This document shows, piece by piece, positions 19,780-30,599 of a stretch of DNA of 64,000 nucleotides (its first letter is position 1; every line of letters begins with the position of its first letter). The stretch comes from Fragilariopsis cylindrus CCMP1102 (taxonomy: Eukaryota; Bacillariophyta; Bacillariophyceae; Bacillariales; Bacillariaceae), in contig FMBT01000488.1 of assembly GCA_900095095.1 (NCBI GenBank), positions 1-64,000 on the forward strand, written 5' to 3'. The notes beneath the pieces were generated by a model. The model saw nothing but the letters and a program-made list of their open reading frames with translations, searched no databases and was not told the origin of the DNA. A program made the translations under genes and the position numbers.

Positions 19780-22167
19780 ATGTCAATGTCTTCTCCTTTG
19801 GAGAAACATGTAGGCGATGATGATGGCGGTGGGACGGCATCATTATTATCATCAGCATTTGCACCTATACCTAAAAATGAAACAGAAGCAAAAGAAACAT
19901 TCCGTCAGGAACCTATTGATAAAGCACATGGTGCTTCTGCTATTTCATGGCCAGAGCATGTAGATAACTTTCATCATAGTCTTGCATCTAATGATATAAC
20001 ATCATCAAGATCGTTTTCGCTTCGAAATAATAATGGCAATCGTAATCATCACGTTACTGGAATATCAACATTACGAAAACGACGACGTAGTAAAAACAGT
20101 ACAGCAAGTGCAAGTAGCGGTAAAAGTAGTAATAGTACTACACTTGGCGGTGGTGGCGGTGATGGTGTGTCAACTTCTTCCATCGGTGGTGGTGTTGGTA
20201 GTAGTAATTCCATTCGATCAATTATTATGGAATCACAAGAATTAGGAGGAATTCAAGATTCAAAGATTGATGAAGAGTATGATGATGACATCGAAACTGT
20301 GCTCGATGTGGCTGCGGCTGATGCGGCTGTGGATATTATTTCAGAGCAGATGGATGAGCAGGATAGTGGTGTGGATGGCACCGAAGCTCCTCCTGGAGAA
20401 GCGAACACCGGTGTCGTAAATAAATCATCAACTTCAATACCAACAGTAACAAAGAAGACAAGAAAATCAAAACCAAATCCAAAAGCAGTACCAATGTGGG
20501 AACAATATATTAATAGGCACATACAACTATTAGTTAGTTTAGCATTATTTAGTTACTTGGGTGAATACTTACGTTATGTAACAGAATATTTCTTTGGTGG
20601 AGCATGTCATCATACTAATACAACGTACTGGGATGCAACTGGTCTAAATATATGTACAACAGATTTTGGTACTGGACTTGGAACTGGTGGTGGCTTCTTT
20701 CTTGATTTACCAGCAAATGTTATTGGTTGTTTTATGATGGGACTATTAGTTAGTGGTGATGGTGAATCAATAGCAATTAATTTACCAGTTGCAGCATTAT
20801 CGCGTGAATCAAAATTTCAAAATTGGATTGTAACACATGTTGGTCTACGAACAGGATTATGTGGTTCATTAACAACGTTCGCATCATGGAATACACAAAT
20901 GGTTATTATGATTTGTGGTGGATCTGGTACAGAATTAGGTTATTCACAGTGGATGTCATCTATATGGGGATACATTATTGGTTTATTTGCAGCATTACAA
21001 TCATATCAATTTGGTGTAGCAGTTGCATATGCATTATCAAGAAAATTTAATCCCCATTTAGCTATGGAAGCTGATTTAATTGTAGACAAAAGATCAATTG
21101 GTGTATTAACTAATCGTGACTTACCTGACTTTGAACGTCGTTTTCTACATTCTATTGTACTAAATGAAGATGTAGCAGCAGCAGAAGAAGAACAGGTAAC
21201 TCGTAAAGAAGGAGAAGGAGAAGAAGAAGCACAAGAAGGAGCACAAGCAGAAACAAAAGAAAATCTACATAAGTATGGTGATACCCATGAATCATACTAT
21301 GATAATCATATACACCATTTACGTGTATGGAAACATTCAACGGACGATCATCGTGGGGGTAAGAATAAAGAAAATACAACTACTACCACAACTAATACAA
21401 TTACGAATACAGAAAATTATGTACAAGAATTACAAGAAATTGAAAAGAATTTATTAGTTGATCGTATAGAACCACGTCAAGAATTATTAGACATAGCAAG
21501 AGACGCTGGCTGGGATGTTGGTGCATTACGCAATTGGACAACCCAATTAGACAATGAAGAAAAGAAGCGCATTATTAATGAAAGCGGTGGTAGTCGTGCC
21601 GATACTGGTCTCGAAGAACAAATTGAGGATGCATATTATAGTTATAGTTCAGGCAAATCAACATCACCATTATGGGAAGTGAGTTTTAATCTAACATTAT
21701 TCTTAGTGTGTACAGCTTTGCTTTTATATGGATTCATTTACCTTAAGGGTAAAACTGATTCAGTATCAACAAATACACGTGGTCAATTTTTAGCAGCTTT
21801 GTTGTCACCATTTGGTACATATTCACGTTGGTATTTAAGTAGATTAAATGGTAGTATAAGATCTAAATACTGGGAATGGCTCCCTATAGGTACATTCTTA
21901 GCAAATATGATTGCATCAATAATATCAGCATTATGTGCAGCTTTCGCATTAAAAGTAACAGATGATCAATACCTAGCCAATGCATTCTTAGGTGCAATAA
22001 AAACTGGTTATGCTGGTTCAATGAGTACTGTATCAACCTTTGTTGCAGAAATAACAGGCTTATCCCGCGCTCTACCACGGTATTTTTGGTCGTTCTACTA
22101 TGGTTTTGGTTCAATTTTTATTGCACTTATATTAGGTGTATGTAGTTATGTATGGGCTGTTGTATAA
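19780..22167 (+). CDS. FEX: FEX-type fluoride exporter, fused double CrcB domain
   Basis: 795 residues. Eukaryotic FEX proteins fuse two CrcB/Fluc domains in one chain and export toxic fluoride at the plasma membrane. The N-terminal 240 residues are disordered (Ser/Gly/Asn, then acidic). Domain 1 is at about 245-430, with the family signature GLRTGLCGSLTTFASWNTQ at about 354-372. This corresponds to the Gly-Arg-x-Gly-x-x-Gly-x-x-Thr-Thr-Phe loop lining the pore. A hydrophilic loop of about 190 residues links to domain 2 at about 628-795, with LLSPFGTYSRWYLSRLNG at about 675 and the second signature GYAGSMSTVSTFVAEI at about 743-758. The loop between domains is much longer than the single linker helix of yeast FEX. 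The start ATG follows pentamer repeats. No introns are seen. Confidence 0.92.
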   Translation: MSMSSPLEKHVGDDDGGGTASLLSSAFAPIPKNETEAKETFRQEPIDKAHGASAISWPEHVDNFHHSLASNDITSSRSFSLRNNNGNRNHHVTGISTLRKRRRSKNSTASASSGKSSNSTTLGGGGGDGVSTSSIGGGVGSSNSIRSIIMESQELGGIQDSKIDEEYDDDIETVLDVAAADAAVDIISEQMDEQDSGVDGTEAPPGEANTGVVNKSSTSIPTVTKKTRKSKPNPKAVPMWEQYINRHIQLLVSLALFSYLGEYLRYVTEYFFGGACHHTNTTYWDATGLNICTTDFGTGLGTGGGFFLDLPANVIGCFMMGLLVSGDGESIAINLPVAALSRESKFQNWIVTHVGLRTGLCGSLTTFASWNTQMVIMICGGSGTELGYSQWMSSIWGYIIGLFAALQSYQFGVAVAYALSRKFNPHLAMEADLIVDKRSIGVLTNRDLPDFERRFLHSIVLNEDVAAAEEEQVTRKEGEGEEEAQEGAQAETKENLHKYGDTHESYYDNHIHHLRVWKHSTDDHRGGKNKENTTTTTTNTITNTENYVQELQEIEKNLLVDRIEPRQELLDIARDAGWDVGALRNWTTQLDNEEKKRIINESGGSRADTGLEEQIEDAYYSYSSGKSTSPLWEVSFNLTLFLVCTALLLYGFIYLKGKTDSVSTNTRGQFLAALLSPFGTYSRWYLSRLNGSIRSKYWEWLPIGTFLANMIASIISALCAAFALKVTDDQYLANAFLGAIKTGYAGSMSTVSTFVAEITGLSRALPRYFWSFYYGFGSIFIALILGVCSYVWAVV

Positions 22168-22600
22168 AAACCAATAGTAAATGTTAAATGATAATTATAG
22201 AAAATACATAAAATGAGATATATGCTAAAAAATAAACAAATATGCGTGAAAAGAAAGGTAAATTTCAAATAGATATTTGATGTAACAGTGACGATTATAA
22301 TTCTTCGTATAGCATTCTTATTCTGCCTTCCATTTATCCCAACTATTGCTACGATCATTGTCGTTCTTCTTCCAAACTAGGACTGCTAGTATATAGGTAT
22401 TAATAGTAGACAAAAACCACTGGTATTCAAGTCATCCCTTCTATGATTTTAAACGACGTCTTTGCATGGTCCAAGCCCTTATATCTTCCCACAGGTTTCC
22501 TTTTTCTAGCATTTCTTTTTGGTTTTACTCCTAGTAACCCACTTTCAATCATACTTACCTTTGTTATTGTATCTCAAGCTTGTGCTATCTGCTGTGCAAG
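22168..22600. other. Intergenic: no gene seen
   Basis: An AT-rich 3' flank of the exporter gene. Only short open frames are present, without features. Confidence 0.4.
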
Positions 22601-23130
22601 TTCCATCAGTATTGGGCAATGCCAAAGTAGGAGTTACCAGTTGGATTGCTAGTACCTGGAATGAAAAAGAAACTCAGCTCAACACTTGGAAAAGAACTCG
22701 GACTAACACTTTGATTGGAACTCGGTCCGGAACTAGGTATACTACTTGGGACAGTAGGACTTTTAGTTGGTGCCAGCAGTCTTGCATTATTTGTCCTAAT
22801 TTGACTACTTTTCCAGTTCCGGGAGCGTGTCTTCGGCAATGTAGGGGAGGATGACTCTCGGCTAACCCAAGTTGCATAATCTCTTAGTTCGTTCATTATT
22901 ATAGCGGAATGTAGTCCAATCTTCCAAAGTTGGCGATTCTATTATTACGTTTTGGAAGTTAGTCGGAAACGATGCAGGGGACGTTATATTTTAATAAAGA
23001 AGGTGTTATAGAAGGTACCGATGATGGATCTGCAGTCGGTACGCCGCTTCAGATCCAGACCAGGAAAAGAGCTAGAAGAAGCACTCGGATCAACACTCGA
23101 TGCTGCGCTTGGATCCGTATTGAGTTGCTA
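22600..23130 (-). pseudogene. Remnant of a Pro/Ser-repeat surface protein
   Basis: Minus-strand segments encode SPTVPSSIPSSGPSSNQSVS-like repeats (22606-22896) and, in another frame at about 23020-23120, DPSAASSVDPSASSSSFPG. Such P-S-x repeats are typical of secreted or cell-surface proteins of diatoms. The segments are not joined by an open frame, and no signal peptide or catalytic domain is visible nearby, so this is probably a decayed gene or exons of a gene I cannot assemble. Confidence 0.4.
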
Positions 23131-23264
23131 GCGCGCCTCTTTACCAGAAGCCTATTTTTTTCTAATTGGTCTTGAACTTCTCCTTTTTTACCTTAAAGTA
23201 CTTACTAGCTATGGTAAATAATTGTTCCTGCTGTTCCTGCTGCTGTTGCTGTTGCTATTGCTGT

Positions 23265-24880
23265 TTACATGCTTGTCTTATTTCTTCGTCTTGCTTTTCG
23301 TTCGAAACGTTTCTGTTCCATTTCTTCTTTGGTTGGTGATGGAATATTCATTTTAGATTTCATTTTTCTATTTCTTTCACTACGTCGTATTCGTTTCGAA
23401 CGTGTATTACTTCTTGATAGTTTCTTTCTTCTCCGTCTTATTATCTTTGTTGTTGGGGCTGATTCTGATTCGGATCCATCGTTATCATTATCATCATCAT
23501 CACGCATATTATTTTTGTTATTAATTTTACGTTTCAGTTTTAATCCCATTCGTTCTTTATATATCCAATCTTCTTCTATCAATGGCATATCAATAAATTT
23601 CAATAATGGATCATGATATTGATATTGCATCATGATAGACGAAGAATCATTTCCTAGATTATCATTAACATCATCATCATCATCATTGACAATTACATTG
23701 TTGACAGAATTAGTAACGCTACCGTTTATTTTCTGATCATCATCATCTTTTTTATTTCGACAACCAAGTGGTATAGTCATACGTTTCATAAATTGTCCAT
23801 TATCACCAATACGTTCTAACAGATATATTTCTTGACACCAAAATGATAATATAGACGATAAAGGAGGAGTAGTAGTATTATTAGTTATTATTTTTCTTTG
23901 AGCATCTTTTGCATCATTCAATGAATTAAAATTAGAGGATACTGTCATATGTGGTATAAAGTACGACCATTACTTTTCAATGATTCCGAACATATTGGAA
24001 ATTCTTTTTCTAATAATGATTGTAATGCAATAATTGGTTCTACTAATAGATCATTTTTATTTTCGTTATCATTATCCTTATCACCATCATCCTTAGTTAC
24101 TGAAGGACGACGACGAAAACTACTACTACTAAACGGATATAACCATAATACACCCCTTCTAGATGTACCGAATGTTCCAGTTCCATTATTACAATTGTTA
24201 TTGATATTAAGTGTAATCCAAAATGGTTCAATTTGTTTTGTGGCATTACGAAGTTTCTTCATAATCCTAATAATATCATCATCTTTATTGTCATTATCCT
24301 CAGTATTTTGTTGTTGTTGTTGTTGTGGATAATATGGTGATGCTGGAAGATTAATAAAAGGATATAATAAATTGACATGTGGTGGCCAACGAAATAAACC
24401 TGGATCCTGTAACTTCCTCCGTATTCGTGTCAAGATTTTCCAAACATCATTCTCGTTCTCATTCTCATTATCAACACTACTACTTGTACTAGTACTAGTA
24501 CTTTGTGTTATTTCTTCTTCTTCCTGTAATAATTCTAGTGATGACGACGATGATGACGATGATGACGACGATGACGATGATGATGGTGGCACCAAACAAA
24601 CCGTAAAGGAATGGCTTTTTGTGTAGTTAATAGTATTATAATTACAGTTATTATTTTCATCATCCGTCTGATGAAGAAGCTTTGACTTTGACTTTGATAA
24701 CGGTTGGGTTCGGGTTCTTAGTTTCATGCTATTATAGTTGCTATTGCTGTTGCTGTTGCTATTACTAACAAAAACAAAACCATCGATGAGTACTACTACC
24801 ACTATCCTACTAACAAATAACAATGTGAACCATTGTAATAGTGCCGCCTCTGTCGCCCCTGCTGATTTTTTAATGGCCAT
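23265..24880 (-). CDS. 2H phosphoesterase-superfamily protein (2'-5' RNA ligase-like), one frame break
   Basis: The two histidine motifs that define the 2H fold can be read. The first is RWPPHVNLLYPF (His about residue 168, the HxNL variant found in eukaryotic members), in the upstream frame 24880-23945. The second is PHMTVSSNF at the start of the downstream frame (23948-23265), followed by the family-typical FWCQEIYLLERIGDNGQFMK and IPLG. Members act on 2',3'-cyclic or 2'-5' phosphodiester bonds in RNA; this one's substrate is unknown. The break lies exactly at the second motif, at a T3 run on the coding strand (about 23960). A missing T there would restore GRTFIPHMTVS, which points to a sequencing error. 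The N-terminus has a possible signal anchor (residues 13-38) and long Ser/Asn runs. The C-terminus is a basic tail (RRRRKKLSRSNTRSKR). Confidence 0.75.
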
Positions 24881-25773
24881 TATTGATTAATTATTGTCAG
24901 CCAGAGTATAGTTATGCCTGATTTATTGTGGTTGTCCATTAGCAATACGCTTTTATTAGCAATCCTTTCTGTCTTTTACGATGTGTTACTGTACCACAAT
25001 CGATCGCCAATCAAATAAAAAATGAAGATAAGATACGACTACAGAATTCCGAGCTGTATATAAAAGCCAAACGTGGTTTCGGTCCGTACGTCTAACGCTA
25101 GTCATATCCTACAGTAGATTGATTCGATTCTTCGATTCATTCGATTGATGCTTCTTTCTAACAAAACCACACCGAATTTTTTTCGACGGTAACGTTAGTG
25201 CACCGTTCGGTAGCATAAGGAAAAGTCCTTCCGTCCTTCACGCATTTTGAAAGCGAAAGCAAAGAAATGCATTTTAAAATTTTCATATCTATATTGACTA
25301 TCTCTACTAATACTACTGCAGTACGCAACAGAGTCAATCAACTACTGCTGGGTTACTCCCTTTGAACGGACGGTTTGTTTTAAGCTCAAATAATAGAGCA
25401 ATAAAAAGCTCCGTTCTATTTTATACATCCAAGCACAGAGTTCTGTATTACATATCTTTTAGAAACCGATAGAAGTACAAGAAAACGTGCGACGACGCAC
25501 TAGCTATATACTAGTAGCTAGATGGAGAGAAATTTTGAGATAGATAGATAGAGATTTCTACTGAATGAATGAGATTCCTCTTTAAGAAAAAGGGTACTAT
25601 AACAAACGAGAAACAAACGAGATTTCGAGAGATTTGGATTGGAGTTAGAGAGAGAGAGAGAGAGAGGGAGATATAATTTATTGGAAAAAAAAAATTGCGA
25701 TAAAAGATATGTATTTGAGACAGATAGATATATTTTTCCTCTAGGATTCTCAATATTATTAGCAATAAAAAGA
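24881..25773. other. Intergenic region between divergent genes (2H protein and OB-fold protein)
   Basis: No gene is seen. There is a GA-rich tract at about 25640-25672 and GATTGATTCGATTCTTCGATTC repeats near 25120-25150. The final 100 bases are the likely 5' leader of the OB-fold gene. Confidence 0.4.
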
Positions 25774-26778
25774 ATGGGTCCTAATAGTAAAAGGAATCAA
25801 GCCGCTGCCGCCCAAGCTGCTACAAGGAATACACCATCCAGAGCAAGATTTTCAAAAGGACCACCACCAAATAAACGTCCATCATCCTCATCATCATCAT
25901 CATTATCATCAGGACGTGGTGGTGGACGTGCTGGCGGTAGAGAAGGTAGAGGATCATTATCCGGTGGAAGAGGAAAAGGAAATACTGAAACAACAGCACG
26001 AGTTATCAATAAAATTCAAAATCGTGTAACTGCACATGGTCTTGCTTCTTTTTCATCATCATCACTGTCATCATCGTTATCATTACCTTCTACTACTACC
26101 GCATTCCGTAGTCATACTAAGGGAGAAGTATATCTACATCCAAGCACTATTGCATTCGATGAATCTCAATTGGATAGCCGGTATTGCTGTTATCACGAGC
26201 TTGTACGAACCAGTAAAACATACGTACGAGACTGTACAACGGTCAGTCCCTTTGCTTTACTTCTATTTGGTGGAAAGTTGGAGGTTTTTCAAACACATGG
26301 TGTATGTAGCGTTGATATGAATGGTTAAAATTCCGTATCGATGCAAAACCTGCAACGTTAATAAAATACCTTCCTGGGAAGATGGAACAACTACCTTTTC
26401 AGAAAATTGTTTCCCCCCAAGAAGATATCATAGAAAGCAAAGAGGGTAGAGCATTGATTCAATCGATTAGCCGTCTCTTCGAATCGGAATATTCACTTCA
26501 GATGGAACAACAAGAACTCGCTCCTCCAGACAGTAATGGTGGAATCGAGATGGTCCGTCCGTGGACTGGAATCGATGACGAGAACAATCGCGTCAGCAAT
26601 AGACGACGAACGAACTACCAACAGGAGCAAAATAATATCAACTGCAATAGCCCGATTATTACTACTACTTCCGCTTCTACTATGACAAATTGTAGGAGTA
26701 CGTGGTAGAAGAGGACGAGGAGGGGGAGGAAGAAATGGCGATGGAAGATCAGGGAGGGGTCGACGGGGAGGTAGATAA
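25774..26778 (+). CDS. Stand-alone DExH-helicase C-terminal OB-fold protein with RGG ends
   Basis: The core reads as the OB-fold region found at the end of DEAH/RHA helicases (DHX36/DHX57 type): GEVYLHPSTIAFD, YHELVRTSKTYVRDCTTVSP, FALLLFGGKLEVFQTHG, then WLKFRIDAKPATLIKYL and KMEQLPFQKIVSPQEDI. No DExH motor, winged helix or ratchet domain precedes it. The ATG at 25774 opens a protein of about 330 residues starting MGPNSKRNQ, with an N-terminal RGG box (GRGGGRAGGREGRG). The frame shifts once at about 26320, just before W of WLKF (one base lost by an AA pair). It shifts again near 26690 (one extra A), after which an RGG tail (VRGRRGRGGGGRNGDGRS) is read to the stop at 26776-26778. In helicases this fold helps bind RNA; alone with two RGG boxes it is probably an RNA-binding protein. 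Confidence 0.68.
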
Positions 26779-27167
26779 GAAAAACTTTTTAAAATGGTCT
26801 ATCATATACCCTAAAACTTCAACATGCGTTAGCTTTTACTATGTGTATATGATTGGAATACTGCACATCACGTCTAAACTAGTAATGTACATAGTTTGGG
26901 TTCGAATTGCGCTTCCACTATCTACATCGTAAATTAGTTTAATTAAATTAAAATATGTATTGTGTTATGTGTGTGTAATGCCTATCTTCTTTCTGATCTG
27001 AATTATTATGTGTTATGGTAGTTTTAAAGTGACTGATAAGCAATGTTGGTCTTTATATTTGTTCGTTTGGTTTTTCTTCTTCTTTAAGGAGCTACAGGAA
27101 GAGGAACATTTGATACCACGTTAATCTTTTGGGTAATGTATCCAGCTTGTGGGAATCGACAGGGATT
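26779..27167. other. Convergent intergenic region
   Basis: The 3' ends of the OB-fold gene (+) and the secreted barrel gene (-) face each other here. AT-rich, no gene seen. Confidence 0.4.
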
Positions 27168-27959
27168 TCAGATACACTGCAAAATCATTACGGCGGGATC
27201 ATTAACGGCGGGAGTTAAAGTACTACCAGTAATGGTTGTAACATCAACATATCCAACAGCACCAGCAAACAAACCAGTACCACCAATGATAGTTCCTGGA
27301 TAGCTTGGCGGTAATGATGGTACAATTGAATCTGGATTGTTGTTGTTACCAAAACCGAAGGTAGTAGGAGAAACAAGAACTTGTTCCAATGGATTAAAAA
27401 CAAATTTAGATCCAGCATAAATGGCTATACAATTATATCCACCACCACCTAAACATAAGTTGAATAAACAGGAATGTCCTAAAATTTGTGGTCCTGCAAC
27501 TTGTGTTGCAACACATTCACCATTAAAAAAGAATCCTGGATCCTTTTGTGGAATGAATTTTGGTTGATGTTGTCCAGCAAATTGTGGTTTTAATAACCCA
27601 TCAGCTTTAGATGTACCCAAACGATCAACAATTTGTACATCAGCAGGATCATAAATACCACCTGATTGGATTGTTGATGAACCCAACAAATTAAGATCTA
27701 GCAACTTAAATTGTTCAGGAACAATGCTCTTTTGTTGTGGAATAACAAAAGCAAAATCTTGTTGTCTTGTAATACAGATGTATCCACGTGAATAGACTAG
27801 ACCAGAATCATCTTTTGCTTGAAGCTGACGACTTTCAGCTCTACCTTTACGCATCTTTTCACGTGCACGTAACTTCAGTTCATTTCCCTCAACACCGTCA
27901 ATGGTAGAGTAGAACGTAGTCAGACCTAACAAGGTAATTGCAGCAGCAGTAAACTTCAT
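27168..27959 (-). CDS. Secreted dirigent/allene-oxide-cyclase-like barrel protein, copy 1 (intronless)
   Basis: 263 residues. The N-terminal signal peptide is MKFTAAAITLLGLTTFYSTI, with cleavage likely near residue 23. A basic stretch (KLRAREKMRKGRAESRQL) follows and may be a propeptide. The mature part has SGGIYDPADVQIVD, the cysteine region NGECVATQ and HSCLFNLCLGGGGYNCIAIYAG, and the glycine-rich strand YPGTIIGGTGLFAGAVGYVDV. That last element resembles the GGTG-x-x-x-x-A-x-G motif of dirigent and AOC-like barrels. A paralogue with the same order lies 18 kb away (45889-47211). The barrel assignment is by motif only and the function is unknown. A GATTT pentamer array lies directly before the start (27960-27990). 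Confidence 0.65.
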   Translation of the reverse strand: MKFTAAAITLLGLTTFYSTIDGVEGNELKLRAREKMRKGRAESRQLQAKDDSGLVYSRGYICITRQQDFAFVIPQQKSIVPEQFKLLDLNLLGSSTIQSGGIYDPADVQIVDRLGTSKADGLLKPQFAGQHQPKFIPQKDPGFFFNGECVATQVAGPQILGHSCLFNLCLGGGGYNCIAIYAGSKFVFNPLEQVLVSPTTFGFGNNNNPDSIVPSLPPSYPGTIIGGTGLFAGAVGYVDVTTITGSTLTPAVNDPAVMILQCI

Positions 27960-28918
27960 GATTTGATTTGATTTGATTTGATCTGAATTGAATTGTTATG
28001 ATTATTTTTGCAGATGATATAGGTTCTAAAATTGTGAAAATAAGTGTGGTTTTTTGATCCGAATTACTTCACTCTTAGCATTATCTAGTATATTGTTTTT
28101 TCCTCCTTTTCCTTTCATAATGTACAGTGGCTCGATCCGTTTCACTCGATAAAACCTAGTGTGCTTCTCCTCTCCCACCACTGCATACCGTACGATATTC
28201 TATCTAGTGAAACTTTCCTCGAACAAGGAACAATTTTTCATGTTCTTTTCGAACGACTTCACTTCAAACTCCCCAACTATTTACCTTTACTGTACTTGTA
28301 GGTTTTGGCAAGAGAGCGGAAGAATTCTCCGAACGAAATACCGTTTTTATTTGACTGGATTCAATTCTCTGATTGGTCCTCTATTTGGCTTCGTTGACAC
28401 TGGGACTGTTGTTTTTGCGCTCATTTTGATTTGATGTCTCATTTTTCAATCAATAATCGTCATTCGATTTTGCATGCATTAATTAAAAATAATAGATAAA
28501 CTTTCTTCACTTTTAATTCCTCGCGCGTTCAAACTATTAGAAGTGGATAGTATAGTATACTTCGTACCTACTACTTTACTTTCAAGCAAAGTGATGACGC
28601 ACTACGCACGTAAATACGCTTTTTTTTAATGTGATGATGTCGATTTTTCTTTTCTTTTTCACATCACATTCTAACAATTCTGATCAATAATAATGCGAAT
28701 TCCAAAGAATATCAATGTATATTCTTACCTCCCATCTTTGACAACATTGCAGTCGATAGACTCTATCTACGATTTCGTTTAATAAAACACACAAGTATTT
28801 CTTTTATTGCCCGAATTGTAACGACAACTAGCTAACTAGCTATTCAAGACAAGAAAAGACAAGACAAAAGCAAAACGAGCATTACACCGATATCATATCA
28901 CTAACTATTCAAGCCACG
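27960..28918. other. Divergent intergenic region
   Basis: It starts with GATTTGATTT repeats at the barrel-protein start and ends with a leader carrying AAGACAAG repeats (about 28847-28870) before the GH16 gene. A 91-codon open frame at 28159-28434 has no features. No gene is supported. Confidence 0.45.
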
Positions 28919-30599
28919 ATGCCACCAAAAGAATCCGACGCACTTCTTTCTGGCGACAATAATGATCAGCAAAGGAGACGCAATAAATTCGGAAAACATT
29001 TATCATTAGATGACGGTTCTTCTTCTGCTTCATCTTCTTCTTCTTTCAATAGCAGCAATGATGATAACGACGACCATGACGACAATAACGACGACAATGA
29101 CGATGATTACACATCGAAAACGACAAACCTATCATCATCGTCGTCATTTGTAAGAAGAAGGGTAATAACTTCGAGGAGTAAATCATATTGTTGTTCTATC
29201 GTCGTCACTTTGCTAGCTCTGATCATTGTCGGTATCGTTATATTAGCAGCGACGACGACTCATCAACACGTAACTTTTACTACTACAGAAAATTACGATC
29301 CAAAATACATACAATTGCAACAACTATTGCCGAATCAACTGAATCATCAACAACATCAACAACAGCAGCTTCTGATGCTGATGACGAAAGTAAAGGAAAG
29401 GTACAGATAAACGCACTATAGCTGGATCTGGTTCGTACAAATTAATTGAAAAACATCAAGGTAAATCATTCTTTGACTACTATATATTTAATGATGGACC
29501 AGATTCTATAGGATCCAATGGCTATAATACATACGTATCAAAAACAAAAGCAGAAGAATTAAATTTAATTCATGTTGATGATGATAATGAAAATAGTAAA
29601 AATGAGGAAGGAAATAACAATGGTAATAAAGAAGACAGCAATAATGGTGCTGTTTATATCTCATCCTCAAAAGGAACAAATGAAAATGATCGTAATCCTA
29701 CAACTGGTACTATATATCGTAATTCTGTTCGATTAGAAGGGAAACGACGCTTTGATAATGGATTAATTATATTAGATGTGGATCAGATGCCAACAGGGTG
29801 TGGCGTATGGCCCGCATTTTGGACTACCGATGAAACTAATTGGCCAGATCATGGTGAAATTGATATAGTCGAACCAATCAATAATCAAAATATTGTCAAG
29901 ACGGCATTACATACTAATGAATATTGTGATATGTATTCACACGTTCCTCGATGGAATTGGACCGGATCCTGGGATGTTGCCACTGGTATACCGGATACCT
30001 ACACAGGAAAATTAAATTTTAATAATAAATTAGAATCGGATAATTGTGATGTGATGACACCACATCAGTGGGCCAATCAAGGTTGTGTGGCAATATCCGA
30101 TAAAAATAATACTTTAGGTCATGGCATGAATCAAAATGGTGGTGGTATATATGTATTAGAATGGGATCCAATTGGTGGATATATAAAATCATGGGTCTTT
30201 CCTCGAACTGATGATATACCTATTAATTTACAACAAAGTTTACTGAATACAAATAATAATGACGACGACGACGATGATGAAACTACAATTATTGATCCAT
30301 CATCATGGTCAATATTACCATATGCCTATTTTGCTATTGGTAATAATTCTGGTTGTTCTGCAAATCATTTTCAAAATCATCGAATAGTCATTAATTTAGC
30401 ATTTTGTGGTACAGTTGCTGGTAATCGATTTGCAACAGATTGTCCTGTACTGTACAAAAAATATAATAAATTAACTGGATATCGAAACAGTAGTGTTGCT
30501 GCATGTAATGCCTATATTGATAGTAATGAAGTACAAGAAGTATTAAATAATGATGCCTATTGGAAAATTAATGGCGTATATTTATATCAAAGAGAATAA
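28919..30599 (+). CDS. GH16 family endo-beta-glucanase, membrane anchored, frame break before the catalytic domain
   Basis: The GH16 signature GEIDIVE is at 29853-29873: the first Glu is the nucleophile, the Asp assists and the last Glu is the acid/base. It is preceded by GVWPAFWTTDETNWPDH and followed by TALHTNEYCDM and WDVATGIPDTYTG, as in fungal-type GH16 enzymes acting on beta-1,3(4)-glucans. In diatoms the obvious substrate is chrysolaminarin, but cell-wall remodelling is equally possible. The ATG at 28919 starts an acidic/Ser-rich tail with one anchor helix (YCCSIVVTLLALIIVGIVIL), giving a type II topology. The first frame closes at 29410, and the catalytic frame is open from about 29400 (GTDKRTIAGSGSYKLIEKHQ) to the stop at 30599. 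The join in the A-rich stretch near 29385-29402 needs a one-base shift or an unrecognised intron. An Asp run interrupts the catalytic domain at about 30260. Confidence 0.82.

Noticed and set aside
26888-26935. GGGTTCGAATTG as a tRNA T-arm
   Set aside because: No matching D-arm or acceptor stem upstream.
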